The position numbers and the translations under genes are program-made. This document shows positions 25,824 through 38,244 of a stretch of 64,000 bases of DNA, piece after piece; within the stretch, counting starts at the first letter, position 1, and each line of letters starts with the position of its first letter. The DNA comes from Blastomussa wellsi (lineage: Eukaryota; Cnidaria; Anthozoa; Scleractinia; Plerogyridae): the NCBI GenBank assembly GCA_947652115.1, contig OX393566.1:9950332-10014331 (forward strand). The letters run 5' to 3'. The notes beneath the pieces are model-generated. The model saw only the letters and a list, made by a program, of their open reading frames with translations. It had not been told where the DNA came from and did not search any database.

Positions 25824-26862
25824 AATATACATACTTTGCATGACGAGATCTGAATTGTAAGTTGTACTTTTATTGACACTGTTACATCATTTATGTTCAT
25901 GTAAATTAGTAAAACCGATGACGTTTTCTAGCAGAAAAGTCATAAATAGTCTCAATAGACTACGAGCAGTCCCTTTTTTCTTAGTCCGTCGAGTGCGAAG
26001 CAAAAAAATTGGTCGCGCGAAATCTGGGAGACCCGCTCACGCCGGAAATTCCTTACTATGCAGGAATCCTGTTTCTCAGAAGAAATTCAAAAGTGTAAAA
26101 ATTACTATGAAAATATTCCCTTTGAAGAGCGGCCTGCAACTGCAAATTCAGTCTTAGCTGTTTTCAACCCTCAGATATTTTCAGAAAATTTTTTTGAAAA
26201 TTATGACTTCTCATGTCCAGAATGGATTGAAATTTGGCAAGATGATCAAGAAATTCCCATTGTACACGAAAATTTAAAAAAAACGATGACCACCAATTTC
26301 GTCTCAGGGGCACTTTAAGGGCCCTGGACAGTATCTTGCTAGGTAAAAATCTTGACTTAGCATTGCTTTTATGAAACTAAATTTAGACAGTAGACTATGA
26401 GTGTTGGTGCAAGCGGGCTCATGAAAACTTAGTTTTACGCAAGACACTTACAAACTATACATCAATCAAACTTAAGAACTGTAAGCATGCGCTTTTCGTT
26501 AGCACGAAAGCTTTAAAAATAATGGCAAAAATGTGGTCTATTTTTTGTTACTTTGATTTTCCAAAAATGCATGCTTACGTTTCTAGAAAAAGGCATTTTC
26601 TTTCGATTGACGGCAAAAACAGAAGTTGCGCTTTTTTGCTCTCGAGAAAAACTAAAAAACAGTTTCGTCTGCACCGGAAGTAAAACGTTATGATGTTTGA
26701 TTGGCTGAAATCATCGTAATTGACATCGCTGCAATGAGTTTGCTTCCTGACTGCTCGCGTACGCTTAAAAAACTAAATTTCTCCATTCAGCAAAGCCTCA
26801 TTTAGCAAACTTTTACTTGAATCCTGCTTGATTTCTGGTAGCTTTAACAATCGTTTCTTTAC

Positions 26863-26894
<32 letters not shown>

Positions 26895-27139
26895 TCTTTA
26901 TTTACAAATCGCTACAAAAAGCATTACAATAGTGACAGCGAGCAAAAAAAGAAAAAAAAAAGAAAAAGAAAAAACCTCAAAAAATAAATAAATAAAATAA
27001 AAACAGCATGCATTCACACCACAAACAATCTGATTTACATATAGGTATTCAGTAAGCTACACAAGATAAAATGTTCATTAGCCCGGATGTTTATTGTATT
27101 ATTAAATAAGAAGGTATTGACGCTGTATTTTTGACATAT
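25824..27139. other. No gene recognised
   Basis: An ORF of 86 codons at 26058-26318 (+) encodes an acidic, Phe/Trp-containing peptide that I cannot place. A TTA triplet run lies at 26863-26891, followed by an A-rich stretch at 26944-27003. Confidence 0.4.
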
Positions 27140-27790
27140 TTAAGGTGGCTTACTACAGTTTCGAGCCCAACTTTTAACTCTTTTGTTGAATGTTCAGAAA
27201 TGTTTTTTTCTTTCTCTTGTTACAACAATCGTATTTGACATTTTAACGAAAAAAATGCTAATAAATAGCCAAAATGAACGACCGAGTGCTTAGGAGGTTG
27301 TAAAAGGGACTGGGTACTAATACTTTCTACGGCTTTTTTCCCAAAATCTACCCGTATGACCCCACCTCAAAATTTCAGAAATTATTAATTGGCTTTGATT
27401 AAACATTCATGCCGAATAAAATAAAATCTGTAGGACGGATTATTTGCCTATTTTAAAAATAGCTCAAAATCTGTCTGACAGATTTTAATTTTATTTTGCA
27501 TAAATGTTCAGACAGAGCCAATTACTAATTTTTTCAAATTTTGAGGTGGGGTCGTACGGGTAGATTTTGAGAAAAACGTCGTTGAAAGTACTAGTTCCCA
27601 GTCCCTTCTTAGATTCTCGGTCGCTAATTTTGGCTGTAAAGCACCATTTTTATTGTTCAAATGTTGCATGTGATGGTTGCATGTTGTAACAAATAGTAAC
27701 CAGAGAAAGATAAAACACTTCTGAACACTTTACAAAATAGTTAAAATATGGGCTCATTTACCCCCTCAAAACTGTAGTAAGCCACCTTAA
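27140..27790. mobile_element. 0.65 kb fold-back element flanked by TTAA
   Basis: The arms begin TTAAGGTGGCTTACTACAGTTT and end AAACTGTAGTAAGCCACCTTAA. The interior is palindromic around 27455, for example AAATCTGT/ACAGATTT and the GTAGATTTTG region near 27550 against 27347. It shares the TTAAGGTGGCT terminus with the larger element at 10429-11976. There is no ORF. Confidence 0.85.
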
Positions 27791-30153
27791 TTAATTTTGG
27801 GGTTAGAGATTTTAACATCCATCAAAGATCAAAAGAAGAAAGAAACAGTGGAAATCCTTCTATTTTTTTTTGGGGGGGGGGAGGGGGTAACTCTTTTGTT
27901 TTGCAGGTCCATATGAAATATCTGGTGATAAGAAAATATAAGTATTGTTTTGTATGAGATAGAGTGTCCGACTTTAAGCCAATAATTAGCGCGGGGTTGA
28001 GGGTGTTGGATTTTAATATTATTTGATTTTTGGCCAACCATTTCATAAAATCCTACCAAAAACAAACTGGTCTCGCTTCAAGACCAAAATAAATGAATAA
28101 GTGATTCTTTCACAGTCTTACAAAAGGTACAGACATCGCTCTCTTTAACGCCTACTTTTGTCGCTATTCTTCTAGCTATGAACTAGTTTAAACTGAAAAA
28201 TAATTAATTTGGTAGCTTTTGTGCTGCTGAAAGGAAGCATGTAAGCCATCTCCCATGTCAATTGTTTTAGAGCACTGTAGACTACAGTTGACACACCATT
28301 TCTCTTGTTTTGCGCTGATTAGCTTTTCATATGCCAATCTATTAGCTTGTAAGTTATCAATAAAGGTGCTAAACTTTCCGTTGTTTGCATATTGATTTTT
28401 CGTGGCTTAATCCTTATTTTATACACGATACAACGCCGTGATAGATGCGGAAATTTGTTTTGACGTCGAACAGTTCCATGAATTCTGGAAATGACAAGAA
28501 CTTGTCTGCGTTTTTTATTAATTGACTTACGGTTTGAATTCCTTTGGACGACTATGATTTGTAGTATATCGGTTTATTTCCAATTCTCACAAGTGAATTA
28601 TGCCAAAGAAGTAAGTAAAGAAAATGTTCGAAGGAAGTTATGATATCGAGGTAGCTGATTTCAGACGTCCAGATTTTTAGAATTTCTCCTGTGAAAGCGT
28701 CTGGTACGTGAATGTGCCTTGCCAGGTCATGTTTGTTTAGGTTGCCCTTAAAGACAGCAACCCCGCCGAAATCATGTAATTCGTAATCGAAAAAAAGTTT
28801 CCATTTACCATTATTGTTATTGTCTAAATATTTTTTACCCAGGTTGATTTGTGAGCTTTATTGAAACATTTAATATCAATCATCCTTAAACCTCCGTTTT
28901 TATAATCACTTATCATGACATTTCGCTTAATTTTGTCCCCCTGTTCTGTCGCACTTTGTAATAACCGTCCCACTTTGTAATAAAATTGTCGCACTTTGTA
29001 ATACCTGTCGCACTTTGTAGTAAAACAGCTGTCGTACTTTGTAATAACAAGTTCTCGCACTTTGTAATAATGTAAGCTGTCGCACTTTGTAGCAAGCTCT
29101 TTTAAGAAGGTACCGTAAACTATAATCGAATAGAATAATTGTGAAATAGTATCGTATTTTAATTTAAAAATTACACAGGCTTAATATAAAATAGAACTTG
29201 GAACACCATCAAAGCGTAATCAGTGTTTGTGGTATTGGTACAAGTGTATTAAATTTATGAAAAAATAAGAAGTAATATCAAAAAGTACATTTCAACCATG
29301 AATGAACAACAACGAACATGAAATGAAACAAATGAATGCAAACAATGAAACAGAAACAATTATAGCAATTAGCTTTCCAGAACCTTCGCAACTTTTCGTC
29401 TGCGGCGTATCTTCCGCTGTGACAAAAAAAAACATTAGCTCCCCCCTCACTTTTAACTGTCGGCAAGCTGAACCGTTCCAGAAATCATATTCATTGCTGG
29501 TATAGAAAGGAAAGGAAAGGAGAAGGACAAACATGTGAGCTTCGTTTGCAACCCCCGCCAGTCACTTGAGTAAGTAAACAAAGCACCTTAAGGAATGTTC
29601 AGTCTACGCTTCACAGTGTACCCATCACTTCCACCACCATTTCCCAATACCACAGCACGCACCAAGCAAGAAGCCTTGTCAAAAAATCAAGAACGTATTT
29701 GTGTGTGCACTACGGAGAGATTCGTACATTTTCCACCAAACCTAGTATTCAAGAGAATTTTGAAAGTTATTACAAAATGCAACAACGTGTAATTACAAAG
29801 TGCGACAGCTTATATTATTACAAAGTGCGAGAACTTGTTATTACAAAATGCGACAGCTATTTTATTACAAAGTGCGACAAGTGTTATTACAAAGTGCGAC
29901 AGGTATTACAAAGTGCGACAATTTTATTGCAAAGTGTGACAGGTATTACAAAGTACATCGATTATAACAAAGTGCGACAGAACCGCTTTCCGCTCCAAAG
30001 GAAGTTGTAGAACATGTTGTTAAACTCATCTAGAGCGGCATAGTTTATTGGTAGCGGTGACAGGATATGAACCAGTTGGGAGACGATTAAACTTTTTAAT
30101 ACAACGATTTTTCCCATAGACGTAAACGCCGGTATTCCGAGCAGCTTAAGCAA
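27791..30153 (-). pseudogene. 5'-truncated L1/Tx1-type LINE fragment, interrupted
   Basis: Minus-strand fragments give the C-terminal half of a LINE RT: SQLVHILSPLP and NFLWSGK at 29990-30150, then, after an insertion, GDKIKRNVMISDYKNGGLRM at about 28880-28950, and VCTFCKTVKESLIHLFWS near 28065-28130, the zinc-binding element after the RT. The order matches the better preserved LINE at 46790-51416. Many stops are present. It is a dead copy split by the TIR element at 28943-29983. Confidence 0.82.
28943..29983. mobile_element. TIR DNA element with terminal repeat arrays, nested in a LINE
   Basis: Both ends start GTTCTGTCGCACTTTG read inward. Each end is an array of 7-9 imperfect copies of a unit of about 18-25 bases around TGTCGCACTTTGTAATA (left at 28943-29100, right, inverted, at about 29780-29983). 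The element separates NFLWSGK from GDKIKR of the host LINE frame, which shows it inserted after that LINE. The 0.7 kb centre has no transposase, so it is non-autonomous; the superfamily is not identified. Confidence 0.85.
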
Positions 30154-32218
30154 TTTTTAACTTTGAGTAATTTTTCGCTATAGTTTGCCTTCGTACTAAT
30201 AGTCCAGCAGATTCGAGCAAACTTGTATGGGAATGTGGGTTTTGTGGTAAAAGCACCAAACGTGGCACAATGATAGTTAATGACATGGTGAACAATACTG
30301 GGTATGGAGATCTATCCCATAATTTCAAGTAGAGCCAGTCTATCTTTTGCCACCTGGAAACCAGCATGGAAGCGAGGCTGGCAAAAACTATTGTACATAC
30401 AACTGCATTTATGTATGTAAAACGGACAGAGACGTTGAAACGATGAAAAAGAATAGAAACCACACTTACCTGATACCTTAAGAATGGTCACGTGATCTAT
30501 CAGCATGGGATTGGGGCAGATTTTAACTAAATAAATACACGACCCCTTATCTTTCAGTTTTAAAGTGTTACTATCATGAAATTTGCATCTGATCTCTTCC
30601 TTTTTATGACATGAACATGTACTCTGTACGAGAATAAAGGTGTCACTTCCTTTTCTCTAAAGAATCTCTTTTTTACCAGAGATATTCAAGTTCTAAAAAT
30701 ATGCAAATTAGCAATGTGATGGCACAATCGATTCAGCCAAATTTTAGCTGACTCAAATACTTGGCGAAAAGATATTACAACCAACATGGAAACAAGTCTT
30801 TTTAATAAAATATGCGACAGTCAAACTGGTATCAGACCTAGCACTGTATATTGTAAGCTAGTGAAATCTCCATAAGCTAGTAAAATCTCAATTTCTTGAG
30901 AAGATTAACCCACTGGGAAACAACATCGGTGCAGGCTCTATTACTTGGAGCTTGGACAAGCGATGTTCACAAATCTGTAGCGTGCAAAGGAAGAAGCGAA
31001 AACTCGAAAAACACTCGTAAATTACAGTCAGACATTTTCTCAGATTTTGTTTTCGTACATGTACTAATCCATCGTGTCCGCTGTTTAAAAAACATTTCAC
31101 AGTAGATAACCTATGATATCTGAGTTTATTTATCGGCAGCGCTCTTTCCTTCTACGTTTTCGATTCCACTTACAAACAGACAAACAGACGCATGAACTGA
31201 TTACTGAGTTCAACAACACAGACACGTGCGAACACGCCAAATTAGGAATAGATAACAATTATTCCATTAGCCCGCGTTGGATATGAAGTGATAAAATAAT
31301 CACTTCATATCCAACAAGGGCGAATGGAGTAACGGTCGTAACGAATAAACTCGTTGTGTCGATTGTTTTCTCGGAACTATTGAAAAGGAACAGCATATCT
31401 TTTCTTGAAATTCCTAACTATCAATCGTAACTGAAACCTTACAGGAGACCTCTATATTTATTTAACAATTATTCCACGAGCGCGCGTTGGATATGAGATG
31501 GTAGATAACCAACGAGGCGCGTAGCCCCAAAAATATTGTGCAAACATTGCAAAAATGCATTCTTTTACGCGTACACGTACCTTTTTGGTAGGTCAATGGT
31601 ATATGAGCTCATGTACCATTGCCTCTCAGCCAATCAAAACTCAGGAAATGCAATATACCATAGCTAGTTTTTAATAAATACTTATAGTACACTCAACAAA
31701 ATTACTTTATTCTGATTGGACGAGAGCAGTACAATTAATCCCAAATTTTATTATATACATAGGCAATAAACCTTGCAAATAGTGCTTGAATTTTCTTAGA
31801 CTTACAGTTGCGTTGTATCAAAGCTACAATGGAAGTCTTTCCCGTTTCTACATTTAGTTTGTCTTCGCTCTGCCTGAATCATTATCATTTCATAACTGTG
31901 TTCTTAAGGTTTTGCTTGGCGTGTTTCTGATGGCTTTCCTTTCCATAAAGTTCTCAAAAGTAGAAAATTTGTAGCCAAAACATAAACTGTCTTCGAGAGC
32001 TTGCAAACTTGCAGCGTGTTGTTTTCACAACCTCGTCATTTGAATTCCCGCGCTCTGATTGGCTTGGTCGTTCTACTGTTGATGCTGATTGGTTATATTT
32101 TCACATGTGAAGAAAGCTATACGCGAAGCTGATTGGACGTATCGCTTTTCTCACAAGTGAAATATATAATAGCGAATATTAGCGAATATATAATTCTGTT
32201 GGTGAAACCAGGGTAAAG
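30154..32218. other. No gene recognised; short palindromes
   Basis: A palindrome at about 31263-31330 has arms CCGCGTTGGATATGAAGTGA and its inverse. Part of the same unit recurs near 31475-31520. No protein motif is seen in the short ORFs. Confidence 0.5.
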
Positions 32219-32779
32219 TAATAATAATAATAATAATAACTTTATTTATATAGCGCTCATATCCTAAGCTCACGGCGCTTTACAATATGAAAAGGGTAAA
32301 AAATAAAACAATTTACATATCACAATTACAATATACATATCATTCAGGTTTTAAAATCAACTTACAAAAACAATGACCAACTTTCCAAAAATTGTCTAAA
32401 AAATATGCTTTTAATCCTTTCTTAAAACCGTTAAAGATGGTGACTTGTGCAGATCTAGTGGTAGTGAATTCCACAGTTTAGGAGCACACACTGAAAAAGC
32501 CTTGTCCCCGTAAGTTTTCGTGTATGATCAAGGTTGTTCTAACAGCTGCTTGGATGCAGACCGCAAGTTCCTGGAGTGCGATTGACAACTAAGGCTGTCT
32601 GCTAGATAGCTAGGTGAAAGGTTATTAAGTGATTTAAAAACAAGCAAAAGAATTTTAAAAACAATACGATAGCTAACAGGGAGCCAGTGAAGGTCAAGTA
32701 AAACAGTTGTGATGTGACCAAATTTACGAGTCTGAGTAACGATTCTGGCGGCAGTGTTTTGAAAGTTCTCAAATTGCAC
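32219..32779 (-). mobile_element. 3' end of a CR1/L2-type LINE
   Basis: The minus-strand ORF from 32779 contains FQNTAARIVTQTRKFGHITT and LHWLPVSYRIVFKILLLVFK, a typical C-terminal RT segment of jockey-group LINEs. A second frame near 32410-32515 adds APKLWNSLPLDL. The 3' end is a TTA triplet tail (32219-32239 on the plus strand). It lies just downstream of the CDPS gene. Confidence 0.8.
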
Positions 32780-32924
32780 TCGCCTAATTTAAGGCTCGTG
32801 CAATTTTGAGAACTTTCAAAACATCACTCGTACCAATTAATCACGAATTGTACTCGAGGTCGTGCGATTTCCTATACAAACTACAACGTGAAAACTTTCG
32901 TCCCGATTAATGACATTAATACGT

Positions 32925-33003
32925 TAAAATTAATAATGGCCAGTCCCAGGCCTTCTTAGGCTCCTCGTCTCGTAGACTGCTCAGCTGCGACGGTAAACCA
33001 TGG
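32925..33003 (-). pseudogene. Decayed partial copy of the CDPS last exon
   Basis: The stretch resembles the end of CDPS exon 3 (33029-33140): both have CAGTCCCAGGCCTTCTTAGG-like and CTCGTAGAC...CAGCTGCGA segments in the same order and spacing, except for a deletion of roughly 20-25 bases in the copy. Read on the minus strand it has stops and cannot encode the domain. It suggests a past tandem duplication of the gene or its last exon. Confidence 0.65.
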
Positions 33004-33022
33004 ATCTCTTATAATGACGGCG

Positions 33023-33028
33023 TTTATT
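33023..33028 (-). terminator. Polyadenylation signal abutting the CDPS stop codon
   Basis: The minus strand reads AATAAA immediately after the TAA stop of the CDPS. If used, the 3' UTR would be only a few tens of bases long. Confidence 0.45.
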
Positions 33029-35680
33029 TTAATAGTTGTATTTAATGATAGCAAGTCCCAGGCCTTTCTTAGGCTCCCCATCGTAATCTCCATTTACAAA
33101 TTTCTCGTAGACAGGCCAGCTGCGATGGTAAATGACAGCCACGTTGTCTGTGTTGAAGATCTCTTTGCTGGAGATAATGAAAGCAAGTTCTTTCATCAAG
33201 TAGTACACTCCTTCTTGGATGTTTTCGTCTTCTTCAAGCTCAGAATCAGAGGATTCTTAAAGAGAAAGATTCAACAGCAAGTTAAATCACATATCTTACA
33301 ACATGTGTAGAAACAAATAACGTAAAATGCCTACCCTGTTTATGACAAAGGCTAAACATTTTTTTATACTATAGCGCTAATCAGGTACAGTCGTGAACCC
33401 ATTTCCGACCTCTCCTATCCAATCACTGTGTGCGAACGTTAATTATTGTGAATTGTTTCAATGGTTTGGGCTTCGCCCTCATCAGCTACTGATCACGGGA
33501 TAGGAATCTCGAGCTCATAATCTAACTGTTAAATAGACCAAAAAAAGAAAAACTAACCAATAAACGGACGAATCTGGTAAATTAACTCGGAAACTATGCC
33601 AATACCCTCCGTCGATTAAAACAAAAACCTGGAACAGTCGGTTTATTATAAATTAGTTATGACGGTTTAATAACAGAGGAGGCTGGACATCTTTCACGTG
33701 ATCAATTTCAACCATTCAGATACTTCAAGTTGCTCAAAATGCTAGTGGCGGACCTCGTAACTTTTCCACGAGAGATGATACTGGCAGTGAAACCTGAGTT
33801 TTTTTTTTCTGTATATGTTAAGCAAGTTGGTCTGTTAACCTTCCGATAGCGAGCTTTGAAGTTTCCCTTCTTCGAGGAGTCCAAGTTTTAAAGGCAAGAT
33901 ATAATTCAATAATAATAATAATAAATAATAAAATTTATTAGAGTGTCATTTGTGATCTGATATGCTGTCGAACAAGGCCTTTCGATTTCACGCGAACCAG
34001 GTGTGACATTTTCAAATAGCTCTTTTGGCTAAGTTTTGCGCTTCTGCCTTCTGATTTTGTTCATTTTCTTGTAGCTTGTTTAATATTATTTTAATTTTAG
34101 TGGTCGCCCCGCGATGGTTTCCTAGATATTTCACGTTGAAAACTTTCAATTTTCGTTATTATTGAGGAAACACCAGAAATAACAGGATTAATGTGTCGTG
34201 CTTTGTGGAGTCCTCGTGGATACAAAATAATGTTTCGAATTATAATAATTTATCAACCTGAAGTTAATAAATGTTTCGCCTGTGGCCATCCATATCTTGC
34301 CTACCTGATTCACTCTCATCGGAAGATGTGGTATCTTTACCCAAAACCTTGGCAGTAGACTTTGCTACATCCAGACGGAAGTCGGAATTGTTCTTGTAAA
34401 ACTTGATAACAAAGTCTAAAGCTTCTATATAAGCTTTGTGTGCATCCACCTCTCGAGCCCAATCCAACATGTAAAAATCTCCGGCCACTGCGACTGCCTT
34501 AGACTTGCCCACCTACCCAAGGTAAGACATATTACCCGGGTAAGTTATTATTAACAGTGATTAACTAGGACTATTTCACACAACTGTCCGAATGAGCTGC
34601 GAGCCATGTCACATTTTAGACGCGTGATCATGCCACTTGTCGCTGTTTAGAAATCCCCATGTATATTATCCCATAAATCAAAGTACCGATTTTTCGTCAT
34701 ATTATTTTCTTCAGGGCTAAAAAATGCGAGACAGTGTTAATGAGATAGACCACTGGCGTACGGGGAGGGGGGCTGCAGCCCCCCAAATTTTGGGCAACTC
34801 ACATTTTTGGGCACCAAGAGAAATTTGGTTAAATGGTTCACCGCCTCCACTGGCAAAAAAATACCCATACACTTATGGTGAATACCGCATTCTGCTAGGG
34901 AGGCTTGAGGGTAGGCTCCCGCGGTAAAATCTGAGCCCTCAGAAATGCAATTTCCTGTATTCTGAGTCACTTTCGTGCTAAATTTATCGTGTATTTCTGT
35001 ATTTACTAGTTCTTTTTAACTATTATTGGTAAACGAACAAGTTTCCAATTTCGCCATCATTTTTCAGTGTCACATTTTAGGCGCATGATCATGTCACTTG
35101 TCGTTGTTTAGAAATACCATGTCGCCAGTTCTCAGGGCCGTGTCACATGTCGCTTTTATCCCTTGCAAGGCCTCATTTATACTATGCCATAAGTCAAAGT
35201 ACCGATTTTTCGTCATATTATTTTCTTCAAGGCTCAAAAATGCGAGCCAGTGTTAATGAAAAAAATAATGAAAACAAACTATCAACCACAAAAATAAGCG
35301 ACACTGATCACAACTCTGCATTAAAAAAGGTATATTTTTCGTACTTGCGTAGAAAAAACAGTAAATTATTTATCGTGTGGTACCTTTTCAATAGCTCTCC
35401 TGCAATGTGATTTGAGTTGACTTGAATTTTTCTTAGCTCGCTTAACAGGATCCTTGCTCCCCAAAGCTCTGTATGTGTGTTCTGCAGGCTGCTGGGGTAC
35501 AACCACAATGATTTTTCTCTTCTCCTTTCCCAAGTAATCTACATAGTCCTCGATGACACGGGATTTAAAGTACGGATTTCCAGGACTCATTCCAAAGAGT
35601 ACAACGCCGTTGTTCGCCATCACATCTTGGCCTGTTCGGAAAACGAGACTGTCTTCAACTTGAGAAAGATCGAGAACCAT
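33029..35680 (-). CDS. tRNA-dependent cyclodipeptide synthase (CDPS), NYH type, 3 exons, 243 aa
   Basis: Exons on the minus strand are 35680-35384, 34512-34305 and 33255-33029, with GT-AG introns and phases 0 and 1 that join exactly (732 nt). CDPSs take two aminoacyl-tRNAs and form a cyclic dipeptide in the cytosol, through a Ser-bound aminoacyl intermediate. Exon 1 carries FGMSPGNPYF, with the catalytic Ser32 and Asn35 (Ser37 and Asn40 in bacterial AlbC), then HTYRALG and a basic helix KRAKKNSSQLK that fits tRNA binding. Exon 3 carries Tyr187-x3-Glu191 (AlbC Tyr178/Glu182) and Tyr211-His212 in VIYHRSWP, the signature of the NYH subfamily. Length suits the family. A Ser/Asp/Glu-rich stretch at residues 159-180 looks like an insertion. 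The start at 35680 has a good context (GAAATGG) and gives 29 residues before the GMSPGN loop, as in bacterial enzymes. An upstream exon spliced at the CAG near 35755 is an alternative. The amino acids used cannot be read. The P450 starts divergently 3.7 kb away. Confidence 0.92.
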
Positions 35681-36649
35681 TTCGACTGCAAAGGCTTCTG
35701 TTGCCGGAGTAACACACTTATTTGCAGAGCGTTTCACGCAACAAGTGCACAACTGAAATTTCTAACAAGAGTTTACCGAGGACTGCTTTTATGTCACCTG
35801 CCACGCTTAACCTTGGCCAATCAGAGGGCCTCTTCATATGAGCCCGGTTGACCGGGCCGGCCTGGTTACCGAGATCTCACCTCACTCCTGTTTTCTTTGG
35901 AAAAGTTTCGATATGTTCATATGAGAAGTTGGTTTTGCCCGCTTACCGAGATCTCGGTTTCAACAACCGAGATCTCTTGTATAAGTTGAACACATGCATG
36001 CATTTTTTCACTGTTTAGCTAAAGGTATAGTTTATTTCTTAAACCGATAAAATTACGCTACTCTAGGATTTCAGGGAATCCAGGAAAGTTTGCAAAGTTT
36101 GTCAACAAAGTCACATGAAAGAGATTTGTTTTTTAACTGAGGAAAATTTATCAAGTACATGAATACATATAGCAAATCGGTTATTACTGTGGAAATGCTT
36201 TTATATACAATGATTACATTACTCAATCATGGCAAATTAGTTTCATCGCAACTGCAAAGCGTGGGGTCCAGTACAGGTAAGAGGGGGAGGGGGTATGTTT
36301 GGTGTTTGCTTACCGTCATCTGTACCCTAAATGTAATAGAAATCTGCCGGATCACTTATAGACCTGGATCAGTAAATTATTCACAAAGCAAACTATAAAC
36401 GGCAGACTGATCCTGGCGGCGAAAACGATGAAAAATAAATAAGATAGATAAAACAGCTAATATATTTAAAAAATTTTGCTCGATATTTCTGTTCGCGAGA
36501 CAAACCTCCCTCAGGGGCTGAGCGAACAAAAAAATGTGACAAAATAAGAAAAGATCGTTACAAATTATGGTTGAAATTAAAATATAGACATTGATTGGTT
36601 GTTTTGGGCTTGTATAAACAAGTGTTCATGTGTCATTAGCGTGCTTCAT

Positions 36650-37195
36650 CACGTCTATTTATTCCTAAACGATGAAGTGTTTTGGCTTTGTTGATTAAAT
36701 GGGCCTCACGAGCCTTTCGTACAGAGTCACGCTTGTTACGCATGAGTTCAATCGTTGATTGAGTGGCCAGGTTGGTTGAAATGTATGGATACTGGGGTAG
36801 GATTGCTCAACAGACGGTGGTTTAAGATGGATCTTCGGTGTTCTCGAAGCATTCACTGAGTTGGCGTTTCGTCTCCCTAACGTATTGACAGTTTCATTTT
36901 TTACATTCGATCAGGTAGATGAGGTTTTTGGAATGGAATGACATGTTGTCAGAAATTTTTCGTGCTTCATTAGTAGTGAAAAGGAGTAGTTGGTTTGGCC
37001 TTCCTCTAGAATTGAACAAGTGAGGCAACGTGGGTGGTTACACTTGTGGATTCCAGCGGGCTTTTGATTGCGGGACTGGTGAGTGTTTGGTAGCTGTGAA
37101 TGCACGAGTAGATCGCGAAGACTTGCGGTACGTCTGTAGGCAATAACTGGTGGATGAATTATCTTCCTAACATTACGCGCTGTCAACTGCAAGAC
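36650..37195 (-). pseudogene. Penelope-like element C-terminus with GIY-YIG endonuclease remnant
   Basis: The minus-strand ORF 37192-36911 has HPPVIAYRRTASLRDLLVHS and CNHPRCLTCSILEEG, the linker region of cnidarian Penelope-like elements. It continues in another frame with NLIYLIECKK and CQYVRETKRQLSE (GIY-YIG type) and RRD-rich end sequences near 36655-36720. The RT part is absent. It is a dead fragment located in the CDPS-P450 intergenic region. Confidence 0.8.
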
Positions 37196-38244
37196 AAGAA
37201 TTTTTCACCTGAATTGGTCTTAGAGAGGTTTTCCAGGCTCGTTAATTCGGCCAGGCTAGTTCCCTTCCGCCATTTTGAAAAGAAACACTATTTTCCATAT
37301 AAGGAGCATCTTTTGATCGACTTGTTCGCCTGTTCCAATAAAAAATGGACATTGATTTGAGCATTGATCCGCGCCTTTTCAAACCGAATGCAATACTCGA
37401 ACGAATAACGGGTTCATATTTCCAAATCATCAATTCATTAATGTTCTCTAGGGAGGGGGGGTACGCTTCACTTGCTTCGACTGTAAAACAGTGCTCAGTT
37501 TCAAGTCATGTTTGGAAAGCGAGGCAAATTTCTCGCAAGAGACCCGAAAGTGGATTATGCTTTTTGTCGACATCTTTTGGACAAAATGTAAAAATGCGAT
37601 TCGTTCCCGTTTCGCGAAACGTGTGCTGCTAAATGGGGAAAGAAAAATTATTAAGAATTGATTCAATCTATCATTTTGAGTGAATAAAATGACCATGAAT
37701 GTTCGCGATCCGCGATCTTTTAAACCACCCTACTCCCCTCTATCCTGTTCTGGACCCCGCCCTTTACGAAAAGAAAGGAGGATAGTTGAGAATAATCAAG
37801 TATTGTTTGATGAAGTGACGAAGCGATGACGTAATTAAGATTTCAGTGAAATATTTTAATGAATTCTCACTCGTGTCACTCGTTATTATTCGTGGCCACC
37901 CGTGGTCATTCGTGGTCACTCGTGTGTACGTTTAGACACTATCCCTGTCATTACGTCGCAAAACTGACAACGATTTTGGTGTGATCATGATCATGTTTCA
38001 TTCACGAGCTATCGATGTTTTCGAAATTTGCCGCCCCACTTCAATAAAAGTCTGCTAGGAAATTATTGTTGCAATGAACACGAGAAAATTTAACAAGTTT
38101 GGAATGAATTTTCGCCCAGGAGTCGCTCTAGAGCAAGATGTTAAATGTGTGATTCACTGATCCAAAGTGTCACGAAACCAGACAAAATCGTTGAAGTTTC
38201 CAAAGTAAAAACTTCGCGCTAAATTCGTCAATGGTAGCCATTCT

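Noticed and set aside
26058..26318. An 86-codon ORF as a small gene
   Set aside because: No motif, conserved context or splice evidence; kept only as an unplaced ORF.
33014..33310. Plus-strand ORF of 98 codons
   Set aside because: It is the antisense shadow of CDPS exon 3.
33029..35680. Bacterial contamination as the source of the CDPS
   Set aside because: The gene has two GT-AG introns with matching phases, lies among animal retroelements and has a eukaryotic polyadenylation signal.
35477..35851. Plus-strand ORF of 124 codons
   Set aside because: It is the antisense shadow of CDPS exon 1.
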